NCBI RefSeq assembly: GCF_042677045.1
Contig: NZ_JBHTIH010000007.1
Location: 1 to 64,000 of the forward strand
DNA from: Lysobacter_K koreensis
GTDB taxonomy: Bacteria; Pseudomonadota; Gammaproteobacteria; Xanthomonadales; Xanthomonadaceae
Length of the DNA stretch: 64,000 nt
Direction: 5' to 3'
Position numbers and translations under genes: made by a program. A model generated the notes under the pieces. It ran no database searches. It was not told the origin of the DNA and saw only the letters and a list, made by a program, of their open reading frames with translations. Every line of letters begins with the position of its first letter. Within the stretch, counting starts at the first letter, position 1. Of this stretch, positions 56,661-64,000 are shown piece after piece.

Positions 56661-58406
56661 ATGCGTCATCTGCAAGCTGCCGTGCTGGCCGCCACCTTGT
56701 TGCCGCTGTCGGCACAGGCCGCGGTCTTCATCAACGAGATCCACTACGACGACGCCACCGCCAGCGGCGACGTCGGCGAGCGCGTGGAGGTCGTCGCCAC
56801 CGCGGGCGAGAGCCTCAGCGGCTACCGCATCTACCTGTACAACGGCAGCACGCCGTCGGCGGCGACCTATTACGACAACGACCTGGTGCCCGCCGGCAGC
56901 GTGGTCAGCTGCGGTGGCAGCGCCCGCATCGCCACGGTTGCCTACCCAAGCAACGGCATCCAGAACGGCGCCAACGACGCGATCGCGCTGGTCGACGGCA
57001 GCGGCGCGCTGGTGCAGTTCCTCAGCTACGAAGGCGCGGTGACCGGCTCGAACGGCCCCGCTGCCGGGCGCGCCAGCAGCAACTTGGCGGTGGCCGAATC
57101 CGCCTCGACCGCGGCGGGCACCTCGCTGCAGCTCGGCGGCAGCGGCAGCAGCTACGCCAGTTTCAGTTGGCAGGCGTCCGGCACGCAGACGTTCGGCGCC
57201 TGCAACCGCAACCAGACGTTCTCGACGCCAAACCCGCCGCCGGTGGTCACCTCGACCACGCCGTCTGACGGCGCCAGCGGCTTCCCCGCCGCCGGCGACC
57301 TGACGGTGGGCTTCAGCGAAGCGGTGACGCTGGCCGGCGGCGCGTTCGCGCTGCAGTGCAGCCAGTCCGGCGCGGTCGCGCTGACCCACCCGGCCAGCGG
57401 AGGCAACTTCGCGATCTCGACCAACACCGCGCTGTTCGCCGGCGAGAGCTGCGCGCTGACGGTCGTCGCGTCCAAGGTCAGCGACAGCGGCGGCGCCCAT
57501 CCCGCCGCGAACACCGTGGTCGACTTCACCGTCGCGGCTGGCGGCAGCGGCGGCTACTACGCGCGCGTCAACACCAGCAGCGCCAGCCAGTTGCGCTGCT
57601 CGCTGCACGACACGATCCGCGGCCACACCGCCTACCCGTACAGCGGCGGCACCACCAACGCCTGGAGCATCCTCGAGATCGCCGACGAGGATCCCAACAA
57701 CGCAGGCCGCATCCTCGATGTCTACCGCAACCGCAGCTACCTCAAGGGCAGCGAGCGCGCGGGCACCGGCACCGGCATCACCTACAACCGCGAGCACACC
57801 TGGCCGAACTCGCTGGGCTTCGGCAGCGCCTCGGGTGACCTGGGCCTGCCGCACGCGCCGTACACCGACACCCACATGCTGTACCTGAGCGACACCACCT
57901 ACAACGCCGACCGCGGCAACAAGCCGTACGCGGACTGCACGCTGGCCGGCGGTTGCGGCGAGCGCGCGACCGAGGCCAACAACGGCAGCGGTGGCGGCAG
58001 CGGCGTCTACCCGGGCAACTCCAACTGGGTGAAGGGCCCGGACGGCAACGGCGGCGCGTTCCAGGTCTGGGGCAAGCGTCGCGGCGACATTGCCCGCGCG
58101 GTGCTGTACATGGCGATCCGTTACGAGGGCGGCGAGGACATCCATACCGGGCAGTCCGAGCCGGACTTGGAGCTCACCGACGACCGCAGCAAGATCGTGA
58201 TCACCTCGGCGTCGCCAGCCTACATGGGCCTGCTGTCGACCCTGCTGGCCTGGCACAGCGCCGACCCGCCGGACGCGGCCGAGCGCGGCCGCAACGAGGT
58301 GATCTTCAGCTTCCAGGGCAACCGCAACCCGTTCATCGACCACCCCGAGTGGGCGACCTCGGCGTTGTTCACCTCGAGCAAGCCGACGAGCTGCCAGTTG
58401 AACTGA
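56661..58406 (+). CDS. Secreted endonuclease I family nuclease with lamin-tail-like and Ig-like domains
   Basis: 581 residues. A signal peptide (about 20 residues, ending SAQA) is followed by a lamin-tail-like domain (FINEIHYDDATASGDVGERVEV.. LSGYRIYLYNGS). Next is a bacterial Ig-like domain (about 200-295; TPSDGASGFPAAGDLTVGFSE, the Big_5 pattern). The C-terminal half is an EndA/endonuclease I domain with ITYNREHTWPNSLGF as the HNH-like catalytic motif (His and Asn) and KRRGDIARAVLYMAIRY. Such enzymes cleave DNA, and sometimes RNA, outside the cell. The role is probably nucleic-acid scavenging or biofilm DNA turnover. ATG 56661 is preceded by GGGGGAG. A strong terminator follows. Confidence 0.88.
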   Translation: MRHLQAAVLAATLLPLSAQAAVFINEIHYDDATASGDVGERVEVVATAGESLSGYRIYLYNGSTPSAATYYDNDLVPAGSVVSCGGSARIATVAYPSNGIQNGANDAIALVDGSGALVQFLSYEGAVTGSNGPAAGRASSNLAVAESASTAAGTSLQLGGSGSSYASFSWQASGTQTFGACNRNQTFSTPNPPPVVTSTTPSDGASGFPAAGDLTVGFSEAVTLAGGAFALQCSQSGAVALTHPASGGNFAISTNTALFAGESCALTVVASKVSDSGGAHPAANTVVDFTVAAGGSGGYYARVNTSSASQLRCSLHDTIRGHTAYPYSGGTTNAWSILEIADEDPNNAGRILDVYRNRSYLKGSERAGTGTGITYNREHTWPNSLGFGSASGDLGLPHAPYTDTHMLYLSDTTYNADRGNKPYADCTLAGGCGERATEANNGSGGGSGVYPGNSNWVKGPDGNGGAFQVWGKRRGDIARAVLYMAIRYEGGEDIHTGQSEPDLELTDDRSKIVITSASPAYMGLLSTLLAWHSADPPDAAERGRNEVIFSFQGNRNPFIDHPEWATSALFTSSKPTSCQLN

Positions 58407-58428
58407 GCCGCGCAGCGAGCGACGCCGC

Positions 58429-58456
58429 AGCCCGGGCCGCGCGGCCCGGGCTTTTT
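58429..58456 (+). terminator. Intrinsic terminator after the nuclease gene
   Basis: A 10-bp GC stem (AGCCCGGGCC at 58429-58438, GGCCCGGGCT at 58443-58452) with a GCGC loop, followed by TTTT. Confidence 0.92.
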
Positions 58457-58525
58457 CGTGCCCGACGTCGCGGCGCCACCCGCGCCGCGCCGGGCCCACC
58501 GCAGGCCGACCGGTACAATCGCGCC

Positions 58526-58849
58526 ATGCCGGTGCTCCTCGTGCAATGCAGCGTCCCCGATGCCGATACCGCCGACGCGGTGGCGCAGGCCCTGGTCGGC
58601 GAACGGCTGGCTGCCTGCGTGCAGCGCCTGCCCGGGGTGCAGTCGACCTACCGCTGGCAGGGCCGGGTCGAGCGCAACGACGAGGTCGTGCTGCTGATCA
58701 AGACCACCACCCAACGCCTGGCGGCGCTGATCGCGCGGGTGCAGGCGCTGCATCCCTATGAACTGCCGGAAGTGATCGCGGTCGAAGCCAGCGGCGGCTT
58801 CGCCCCGTACCTCGACTGGGTGGACGAACAGACCCGAGACCATGACTGA
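58526..58849 (+). CDS. cutA: Divalent cation tolerance protein CutA
   Basis: 107 residues of the CutA1 family, small trimeric ferredoxin-fold proteins linked to copper/divalent cation tolerance, with a role still debated. The hallmarks are VLLVQCSVPDADTADAVAQALV, LAACVQRLPGVQSTYRWQG, VLLIKTTTQRLAAL, HPYELPEVIAVEA and YLDWV. TACAAT at 58514-58519 lies 6 nt before the ATG, suggesting a leaderless message. The stop overlaps the start of dsbD by 8 nt, so cutA and dsbD are coupled, an arrangement common in proteobacteria. Confidence 0.95.
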   Translation: MPVLLVQCSVPDADTADAVAQALVGERLAACVQRLPGVQSTYRWQGRVERNDEVVLLIKTTTQRLAALIARVQALHPYELPEVIAVEASGGFAPYLDWVDEQTRDHD

Positions 58850-61340
58850 CCCCTCCCTGCCGCCGCGGTCTTCCCGCGCGCTGACCCGGCGCGTGCGCGC
58901 CGCCGCGCTGGCCCTGCTCGCGATGCTGTCCGCCGCGCCGGCGCTGGCCGCGATCGACGAAGCCGACCTGCTGCCGGTCGACCAGGCGTTCGTGCTCGAC
59001 GCCCGGGCCACCGCGCCGGACCGGATCGCCATCCACTGGAAGATCGCCGACGGCTACTACCTCTATCGGCACCGCACGTCGGTGCAGGCCGACCCCGCGT
59101 TCGCCGCGCGGGCGCTGCAGCTGCCGCGGGGCAAGGCCTACACCGACGAGTTCTTCGGCAAGGTCGAGACCTACCGCGGCGCGCTGGCCTCGACCCTGCC
59201 CGGGCGCGCCGGCGCCGGGCGGGTCACGCTCACGGTCAAGTACCAGGGCTGCGCGGATGCGGGCATCTGCTACCCGCCGCAGACGCGCACGCTGACGGTG
59301 GCGATGCCCGCAGCCGCGGCGTCGGTCGCCGCCGCACGCAGCGACCTGGCCCTCGAAGCCACCGCTGCGCCCGCGCCACCGCTGGTGGCGTTCGGCAACG
59401 CCGGCGCGCGTGCGCCGGCCAACCCGTTGCTGGGCGCCGCTGCGCCGGTGGCCGGAATGGATGCGGTGCCGCTGCGGCCGGAGCAGGCGTTCGGCTTCGA
59501 GGCGATCGCCGGCGACGGCAACACGCTGCTGCTGCGCTTTACCCCGGCGCGCGGTTATTACCTCTACCGCGACAAGACCGCGCTCAAGCTCGACCCCGCC
59601 GCGGTGGGCGCCGGCCTCGCGCTCGGCAAGCCGCGATGGCCGCGCGGCACCGCCCACCGCGACGAGTATTTCGGCGCGACCACCGTCTACTTCGCGCAGG
59701 TCGACGTGCCGGTACCGGTCTACCGCCGCCGCGTTGATGCGGCGCGGGTGCAGCTCAGCGCCAGCTTTCAGGGCTGCCAGACCGATGGCATCTGCTACCC
59801 GCCGATGACGCGCACGGTCGACGTGGCGCTGCCGGCCGGCCGGGTCGCCGCGGCCGTGGCCGTCGCTGCGACGCCTGCCGCCCCGGGGGAAACGGTGGGT
59901 GGCGACGCGCCGGGTTCCGCGGCCAGTGCCGCTGCGGACAAAGCACCCTCACCCCAACCCTCTCCCGCAAGCGGGAGAGGGAGCCAGAGCAGTGCCAATG
60001 CCGAGCGCGCCCTCGCCGCGCAACCCGAACAGGCCGAAGACAGCCGCCTCGCCGACGCGCTTTCCGGCGCCAACCGCTGGTGGGCGCTGCTGAGCTTCTT
60101 CGGCTTCGGCCTGCTGCTCGCCTTCACGCCGTGCGTGCTGCCGATGATCCCGATCCTGTCGGGCCTGATCGCCGGCCACGGCCCGGGGCTGGGCGCGCGC
60201 CGGGCGTTTGCGCTGTCGTTCGTCTACGTGCTGGCCAACGCGCTGGTGTTCACCGCCGCCGGCGTGGTCGCCGGGCTGGTCGGCGCCAACCTGCAGGTCG
60301 CGTTCCAGACCCCGTGGGTGATCGTCGCGTTCGCCGCGCTGTTCGTCGCCCTGGCGCTGTCGAGCTTTGGCCTGTACGAGCTGCAGCTGCCGGCGATGCT
60401 GCGCAACCGGTTGGGGTCGCTCAGCGACCGCCAGCGCGGCGGTTCGTGGGCGGGGGTGGCGGTGATGGGCGCGCTGTCGGCGCTCATCGTCGGGCCGTGC
60501 GTGGCGCCGCCGCTGGCCGCGGCGGTGCTTTACATCGGCCAGACCCAGGACCCGGTGTTCGGCGGCGCGGCGCTGTTCCTGCTGGCGATGGGCATGGGCG
60601 CGCCGCTGGTCGCGTTCGGGGTCGCCGCCGGGCGCGGCTTGCCGACCAGCGGACCGTGGATGGTGGCGGTGCAGCGGGTGTTCGGCGTCGTGTTCCTCGG
60701 CCTGGCGGTGTGGATGCTGTCGCGGGTGCTGCCGGCGCCGGTGGCGCTGGCGTTGTGGGGCGCGTTGGGACTGGTGGCGGCGGCGATGGTGGCGCTGGCC
60801 GCGAGCAAGCCGATGCGCGATGGCCGCCGCGCGCTCGCCTGGGCCGCCGCGCTGGTGCTCGGCCTGGCCGGCACCGCGCAACTGGTCGGCGCCCTGGCCG
60901 GCAGCCGCGATCCGCTGCAGCCCTTGGCCGGCCTGCGCGGCGGCGGCGAAGCGCGCGAGCTGCCGTTCCGGCGGATCAAGTCGCTGGCCGACCTCGACCG
61001 CGAGCTCGCCGCCGCGCGCGTCGCCGGCCAGCCGCTGATGCTCGATTTCTATGCCGACTGGTGCGTGGCCTGCAAGGAGATGGAGAAGTACACCTTCCCC
61101 GACCCCGCCGTGCATGCCGCGCTGGCCGGGTTCGTGCTGCTCAAGGTCGACGTGACCGCCAACGATGCGGTCGACCAGGCGCTGATGCAGCGGCTGGGCA
61201 TCATCGGGCCGCCGGCCACGCTGTTCTACGCCGGCGGCGTTGAACGTCGCGAATTGCGGCTGTTCGGTTACGAAAAAGCCGGCTTGTTCGCGCAACGTGC
61301 CACGCGGGCGCAAACCACCCCGGCCGTGGCGGCGCGGTGA
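58842..61340 (+). CDS. dsbD: Thiol:disulfide interchange protein DsbD (duplicated N-terminal domain)
   Basis: 832 residues, longer than the roughly 560 of E. coli DsbD. It moves electrons from cytoplasmic thioredoxin to periplasmic thiol proteins. After the signal peptide there are two tandem DsbD-alpha domains, with redox pairs C137/C143 (QGCADAGICYPP) and C312/C318 (QGCQTDGICYPP). A linker (about 365-410) contains a REP-like DNA palindrome. The membrane domain, about 410-670, has the TPCVLPMIPI motif and its counterpart GPCVAPPLAAAV. The C-terminal thioredoxin-like domain has C741-V-A-C744 and a cis-proline segment GIIGPPATLFY. Overlaps cutA by 8 nt. Confidence 0.94.
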   Translation: MTDPSLPPRSSRALTRRVRAAALALLAMLSAAPALAAIDEADLLPVDQAFVLDARATAPDRIAIHWKIADGYYLYRHRTSVQADPAFAARALQLPRGKAYTDEFFGKVETYRGALASTLPGRAGAGRVTLTVKYQGCADAGICYPPQTRTLTVAMPAAAASVAAARSDLALEATAAPAPPLVAFGNAGARAPANPLLGAAAPVAGMDAVPLRPEQAFGFEAIAGDGNTLLLRFTPARGYYLYRDKTALKLDPAAVGAGLALGKPRWPRGTAHRDEYFGATTVYFAQVDVPVPVYRRRVDAARVQLSASFQGCQTDGICYPPMTRTVDVALPAGRVAAAVAVAATPAAPGETVGGDAPGSAASAAADKAPSPQPSPASGRGSQSSANAERALAAQPEQAEDSRLADALSGANRWWALLSFFGFGLLLAFTPCVLPMIPILSGLIAGHGPGLGARRAFALSFVYVLANALVFTAAGVVAGLVGANLQVAFQTPWVIVAFAALFVALALSSFGLYELQLPAMLRNRLGSLSDRQRGGSWAGVAVMGALSALIVGPCVAPPLAAAVLYIGQTQDPVFGGAALFLLAMGMGAPLVAFGVAAGRGLPTSGPWMVAVQRVFGVVFLGLAVWMLSRVLPAPVALALWGALGLVAAAMVALAASKPMRDGRRALAWAAALVLGLAGTAQLVGALAGSRDPLQPLAGLRGGGEARELPFRRIKSLADLDRELAAARVAGQPLMLDFYADWCVACKEMEKYTFPDPAVHAALAGFVLLKVDVTANDAVDQALMQRLGIIGPPATLFYAGGVERRELRLFGYEKAGLFAQRATRAQTTPAVAAR
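59945..59983 (+). repeat. REP-like palindrome inside the dsbD coding sequence
   Basis: CCCTCACCCCAACC plus an 11-bp stem CCCTCTCCCGC (59958-59968) / GCGGGAGAGGG (59971-59981). This is the same element as near hemL and the RND genes but lies in frame within dsbD, where it codes for the peptide PSPQPSPASGRG at about residues 370-381. Confidence 0.93.
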
Positions 61341-61367
61341 TGGGGTCACGCTGATGGGAGCACCTTG

Positions 61368-61961
61368 ATGGGAACCAGCGGCAAGATCGTGCTGGTGGCC
61401 GTGATCGCCGGCGTGCTCGGCGCCGTCGCCGGGCTGTGGCTCAACGGTCCCGGTCCGCTGCTGCGCACCGAGCCGGGCCAGCGCGCGCTGCAGGCCGTGG
61501 CCGCCGCGAGCGCACCGGCGCCACCGGCCGGGCTCACGGTCGCCCATCGCGGCGGGCCGATGCCGGCGATTACCCTGCCGACGCTGGACGGCGAGCCGCT
61601 GACGCTGCCCGCCGCGTTCGCCGGGCGCCCGATCCTGATCAACGTCTGGGCCAGCTGGTGCGGGCCGTGCATCAAGGAGATGCCGGAGCTCAACCGCTAT
61701 GCCGCCGCGCAGGGCGCGAACGGCACGCAAGTGGTCGGCATCGCGCTGGATCGCGTCGACGACGTGCGCGCCTTCCTGCAGCGCGTGCCGGTCGCGTACC
61801 CGATCGTGGTCGACGCGGCCGGACCGCGCGACGCCGGCGTGCAGCTGGGCAACGCGAAGGGCGTGCTGCCCTACAGCGTGCTGATCGGCGCCGATGGGCG
61901 CGTGATCAAGCAGAAGATCGGGCCGTTCGAGGATGGCGAGATCGGCGCGTGGGCCAAATAA
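61368..61961 (+). CDS. TlpA-like thiol:disulfide oxidoreductase
   Basis: 197 residues with an N-terminal membrane anchor (IVLVAVIAGVLGAVAGLWL, about 7-25) and a periplasmic thioredoxin fold. The redox motif is VWASWCGPCIKEMPEL with the CGPC active site; the cis-proline region is VLPYSVLIGADG. Such proteins reduce apocytochrome c thiols or other periplasmic substrates. DsbD upstream (28 nt between the end and start) is the obvious electron donor, so cutA-dsbD-tlpA probably forms one operon. ATG 61368 is used; an in-frame TTG just before it is a weaker choice. Confidence 0.92.
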   Translation: MGTSGKIVLVAVIAGVLGAVAGLWLNGPGPLLRTEPGQRALQAVAAASAPAPPAGLTVAHRGGPMPAITLPTLDGEPLTLPAAFAGRPILINVWASWCGPCIKEMPELNRYAAAQGANGTQVVGIALDRVDDVRAFLQRVPVAYPIVVDAAGPRDAGVQLGNAKGVLPYSVLIGADGRVIKQKIGPFEDGEIGAWAK

Positions 61962-62147
61962 GGTAATCCTGCCCCGCCAAAGCGACTGAGGACCCGCACC
62001 GCGCGACGGTAATGCCCACTTAGATTAGAGCCGTCGCTCAAACAAACGCTTAAATCGTGACAACTTCGCCGATATGGCAGGCAACTTCTAGACAGCTCGA
62101 CCCTGCTCGCGCACACTGCCGGCCTTTCCGCGCGATTGCCCGTCCCC

Positions 62148-62615
62148 ATGGCGAAGCTGCTGGTCCTGCACGGCCCGAACCTCAACCTGCTCGGTGAACG
62201 CGAGCCGGGAATCTACGGCCGCACGACGCTGGCGGCGATCGACAACGCCTTGCAGATCGACGCCCAGTCCGCCGGCCACAACCTCGAGAGCCTGCAGTCC
62301 AACGCCGAGCACGTGCTGATCGACCGCATCCACGCCGCGCGCACCGACGGCACCGCGATCATCCTGATCAACCCGGCCGGCCTGACCCACACCTCGGTCG
62401 CGTTGCGCGACGCGCTGGCGGCGGTGTCGCTGCCCTATATCGAGATCCACCTGTCCAACCCGCACGCGCGCGAGCCGTTCCGCAAGCACAGCTACTTCTC
62501 CGACCTGGCCTTGGGCGTGATCGCCGGCTTCGGCGCGGACAGCTACCGCTTCGCGATGGAAGCCGCCTTGGCCTGGCTGGACAAGCACACCGCGGCCCGG
62601 TCCAGCCGGTCCTGA
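62148..62615 (+). CDS. aroQ: Type II 3-dehydroquinate dehydratase
   Basis: 155 residues; catalyses the third step of the shikimate pathway. It is the dodecameric, type II form: LVLHGPNLNLLGEREPGIYG at the start includes the catalytic Tyr and lid region, HTSVALRDAL is the conserved middle block, and IEIHLSNPHAREPFRKHSY holds the active-site His and Arg. ATG 62148 matches the family start; a TTG upstream is unlikely. It is the first gene of the cluster with accB and accC, the usual proteobacterial order. Confidence 0.97.
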   Translation: MAKLLVLHGPNLNLLGEREPGIYGRTTLAAIDNALQIDAQSAGHNLESLQSNAEHVLIDRIHAARTDGTAIILINPAGLTHTSVALRDALAAVSLPYIEIHLSNPHAREPFRKHSYFSDLALGVIAGFGADSYRFAMEAALAWLDKHTAARSSRS

Positions 62616-62704
62616 GTAGCCAGGCCCGATCTCCAGACCCGATTTCCCTACCCCACCCTTACCTCGCGTCCCGCCACCGGGCGCCACCACAGAGAGGCCC
62701 GCGA

Positions 62705-63196
62705 ATGGACCTGCGCAAAATCAAGAAGCTGATCGACCTGCTGGAGGAATCCAACCTGGCCGAGATCGAGATCAAGGAAGGCGAGGAATCCGTGCGCCTG
62801 GCGCGCACCCCCAAGGGTAGTTTCGCCGGCGGCTACGCGATGTCGCAGCCGATGCAGCACCCCGCCCCAGCCGCGCCGCACCCGGCCCCGGCGATGCCGA
62901 TGCACTCGCCGACCGAGGCAGCCACCGGCGGCCACGCCAAGCCGCATGCGGACCTGCCCGAGGGCCATATCGTGCGCGCGCCGATGGTCGGCACGTTCTA
63001 CACCTCGCCGTCGCCGGACAAGCCCGCGTTCGTCACGGTTGGCCAGCAGGTCAAGCAGGGCGAGACGCTGGCGATCATCGAGGCGATGAAGATGTTCAAC
63101 CCGATCGAGGCCGACGTGTCCGGCACCGTGCTCAAGGTGCTGGCCGAGAGCGGCCAGCCGATCGAGTTCGACCAGCCGCTGTTTGTTATTGGGTGA
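62705..63196 (+). CDS. accB: Biotin carboxyl carrier protein of acetyl-CoA carboxylase
   Basis: 163 residues. The N-terminal MDLRKIKKLIDLLEESNLAEIEIKEG block is the AccB-specific domain, followed by a Pro/Ala/His-rich linker (about 40-85) and a biotinyl domain with biotin attached to K129 in EAMKMFN. The thumb-like PMVGTFYTSPSPDKP segment is also present. It carries CO2 from AccC to the carboxyltransferase for malonyl-CoA synthesis. It is 89 nt after aroQ and 91 nt before accC. Confidence 0.98.
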   Translation: MDLRKIKKLIDLLEESNLAEIEIKEGEESVRLARTPKGSFAGGYAMSQPMQHPAPAAPHPAPAMPMHSPTEAATGGHAKPHADLPEGHIVRAPMVGTFYTSPSPDKPAFVTVGQQVKQGETLAIIEAMKMFNPIEADVSGTVLKVLAESGQPIEFDQPLFVIG

Positions 63197-63287
63197 GCCG
63201 GGCTTTCGAGCGGCGAATGCCGCGAGCCGGCGAACGCCCGGCGGCCGTGAGGCCGACGGGCCGGACCAACTTCGATGGAAATGACCG

Positions 63288-64000
63288 ATGCTAGATAAAG
63301 TTGTAATCGCCAACCGCGGCGAGATCGCGCTGCGCATCCTGCGCGCGTGCCACGCGCTGGGCATCCGCACGGTCGCGGTGCACTCCACCGTCGACCGCAA
63401 CCTCAAGCACGTCGCCATGGCCGACGAGTCGGTCTGCATCGGTCCGGCGCCGTCGACCGACAGCTACCTCAACATGGCCTCGATCATCGCGGCGGCCGAA
63501 GTCACCGACGCGCAGGCGATCCACCCGGGTTACGGCTTCCTGTCGGAGAACGCCGACTTCGCCGAGCGGGTGGAGGAATCGGGCTTCGTCTTCATCGGCC
63601 CCAAGGCCGACACCATCCGCCTGATGGGCGACAAGGTCGAGGCGATCCGCGCGATGAAGGACGCCGGCGTGCCCTGCGTGCCCGGCAGCGGCGGCCCGCT
63701 CGGCGACGACGCGGCGACCAACGTCAAGATCGCGCGCGAAATCGGCTACCCGGTGATCGTCAAGGCCGCCGGCGGCGGCGGCGGCCGCGGCATGCGCGTG
63801 GTCCACACCGAGGCCCACCTGCACAGCGCGATCACCACGACCAAGACCGAGGCCAAGGCCGCGTTCGGCAACGACATGGTCTACATGGAGAAGTTCCTCG
63901 AGAATCCGCGCCATGTCGAGATCCAGGTGCTCGCCGACGGCCAGGGCAACGCGATCCACCTGGGCGAGCGCGACTGCTCGATGCAGCGCCGCCACCAGAA
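63288..64000 (+). CDS. accC: Biotin carboxylase subunit of acetyl-CoA carboxylase (partial, cut by window end)
   Basis: The gene starts at ATG 63288 and is still open at base 64000, so about 237 of the usual 450 residues are visible. The protein starts MLDKVVIANRGEIALRILRA. The ATP-grasp glycine loop KAAGGGGGRGMRVV is near residue 160, and HPGYGFLSENADFAE and MEKFLENPRHVEIQVL follow the standard pattern of AccC. It carboxylates the biotin on AccB. It follows accB in the same direction, as expected. Confidence 0.97.
   Translation, partial: MLDKVVIANRGEIALRILRACHALGIRTVAVHSTVDRNLKHVAMADESVCIGPAPSTDSYLNMASIIAAAEVTDAQAIHPGYGFLSENADFAERVEESGFVFIGPKADTIRLMGDKVEAIRAMKDAGVPCVPGSGGPLGDDAATNVKIAREIGYPVIVKAAGGGGGRGMRVVHTEAHLHSAITTTKTEAKAAFGNDMVYMEKFLENPRHVEIQVLADGQGNAIHLGERDCSMQRRHQ

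Overview
The window is a very GC-rich chromosomal segment. Its gene content points to a gammaproteobacterium of the Xanthomonadaceae/Lysobacteraceae (Lysobacter, Luteimonas or Thermomonas-like). Signs are a PPi-type phosphofructokinase, a proton-pumping pyrophosphatase beside a soluble one, the pcm-tolC-waaA order, an ELM1-family protein, a large TonB-dependent receptor, and many short GTAG-headed palindromes of the type found in Stenotrophomonas and Xanthomonas. This is inference from gene content; no 16S or other phylogenetic marker was analysed. I see no rRNA, tRNA, CRISPR array, prophage or insertion sequence. Almost every long open frame opposite or inside a real gene is a GC-driven shadow.

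Layout. 0.3-6.3 kb: DUF192 lipoprotein, rubredoxin, thiE-hemL, argD, an SDR-gloA pair and a RIO-like kinase. 6.4-12.7 kb: a DedA/PAP2/LssY fusion, a Lon-N domain protein, mpl, adk and a PPi-dependent phosphofructokinase. 12.8-18.1 kb: secreted proteins of unknown function, then hppA and ppa separated by 640 bp of repeats. 18.2-26.6 kb: a minus-strand block with a sulfotransferase, an AspH-type hydroxylase, a TonB receptor, an AraC regulator and a CadC-like membrane regulator. 26.9-31.7 kb: an ion channel with a 57-residue membrane-protein partner, thiC under a TPP riboswitch, thrB and a lipoprotein. 31.9-39.5 kb: an RND pump, its adaptor, a divergent TetR regulator, pcm and tolC. 39.7-45.4 kb: LPS genes waaA, lpxL, waaL and a glycosyltransferase, interrupted by about 83 perfect copies of a 7-bp repeat. 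45.5-53 kb: pirin, YceI, nitroreductase, ELM1, glnE and a secreted subtilase. 53.5-55.6 kb: groES-groEL with a CIRCE-like operator. 56-64 kb: an XRE regulator, a secreted nuclease, cutA-dsbD-tlpA, and aroQ-accB-accC, with accC cut by the window end.

How the genes work together. Several pathways are represented more than once: thiamine (thiE, thiC with riboswitch), pyrophosphate use (pfp, hppA, ppa, next to adk), envelope lipid A/LPS assembly (waaA, lpxL, waaL, GT4), multidrug efflux (TetR/adaptor/RND plus tolC), and periplasmic reductant supply (dsbD, tlpA). The least explained parts are the TonB receptor/hydroxylase/sulfotransferase block, the heptamer array beside waaL, the 22-bp degenerate array between the two pyrophosphatases, and two unannotated intergenic stretches bounded by intrinsic terminators near groESL.
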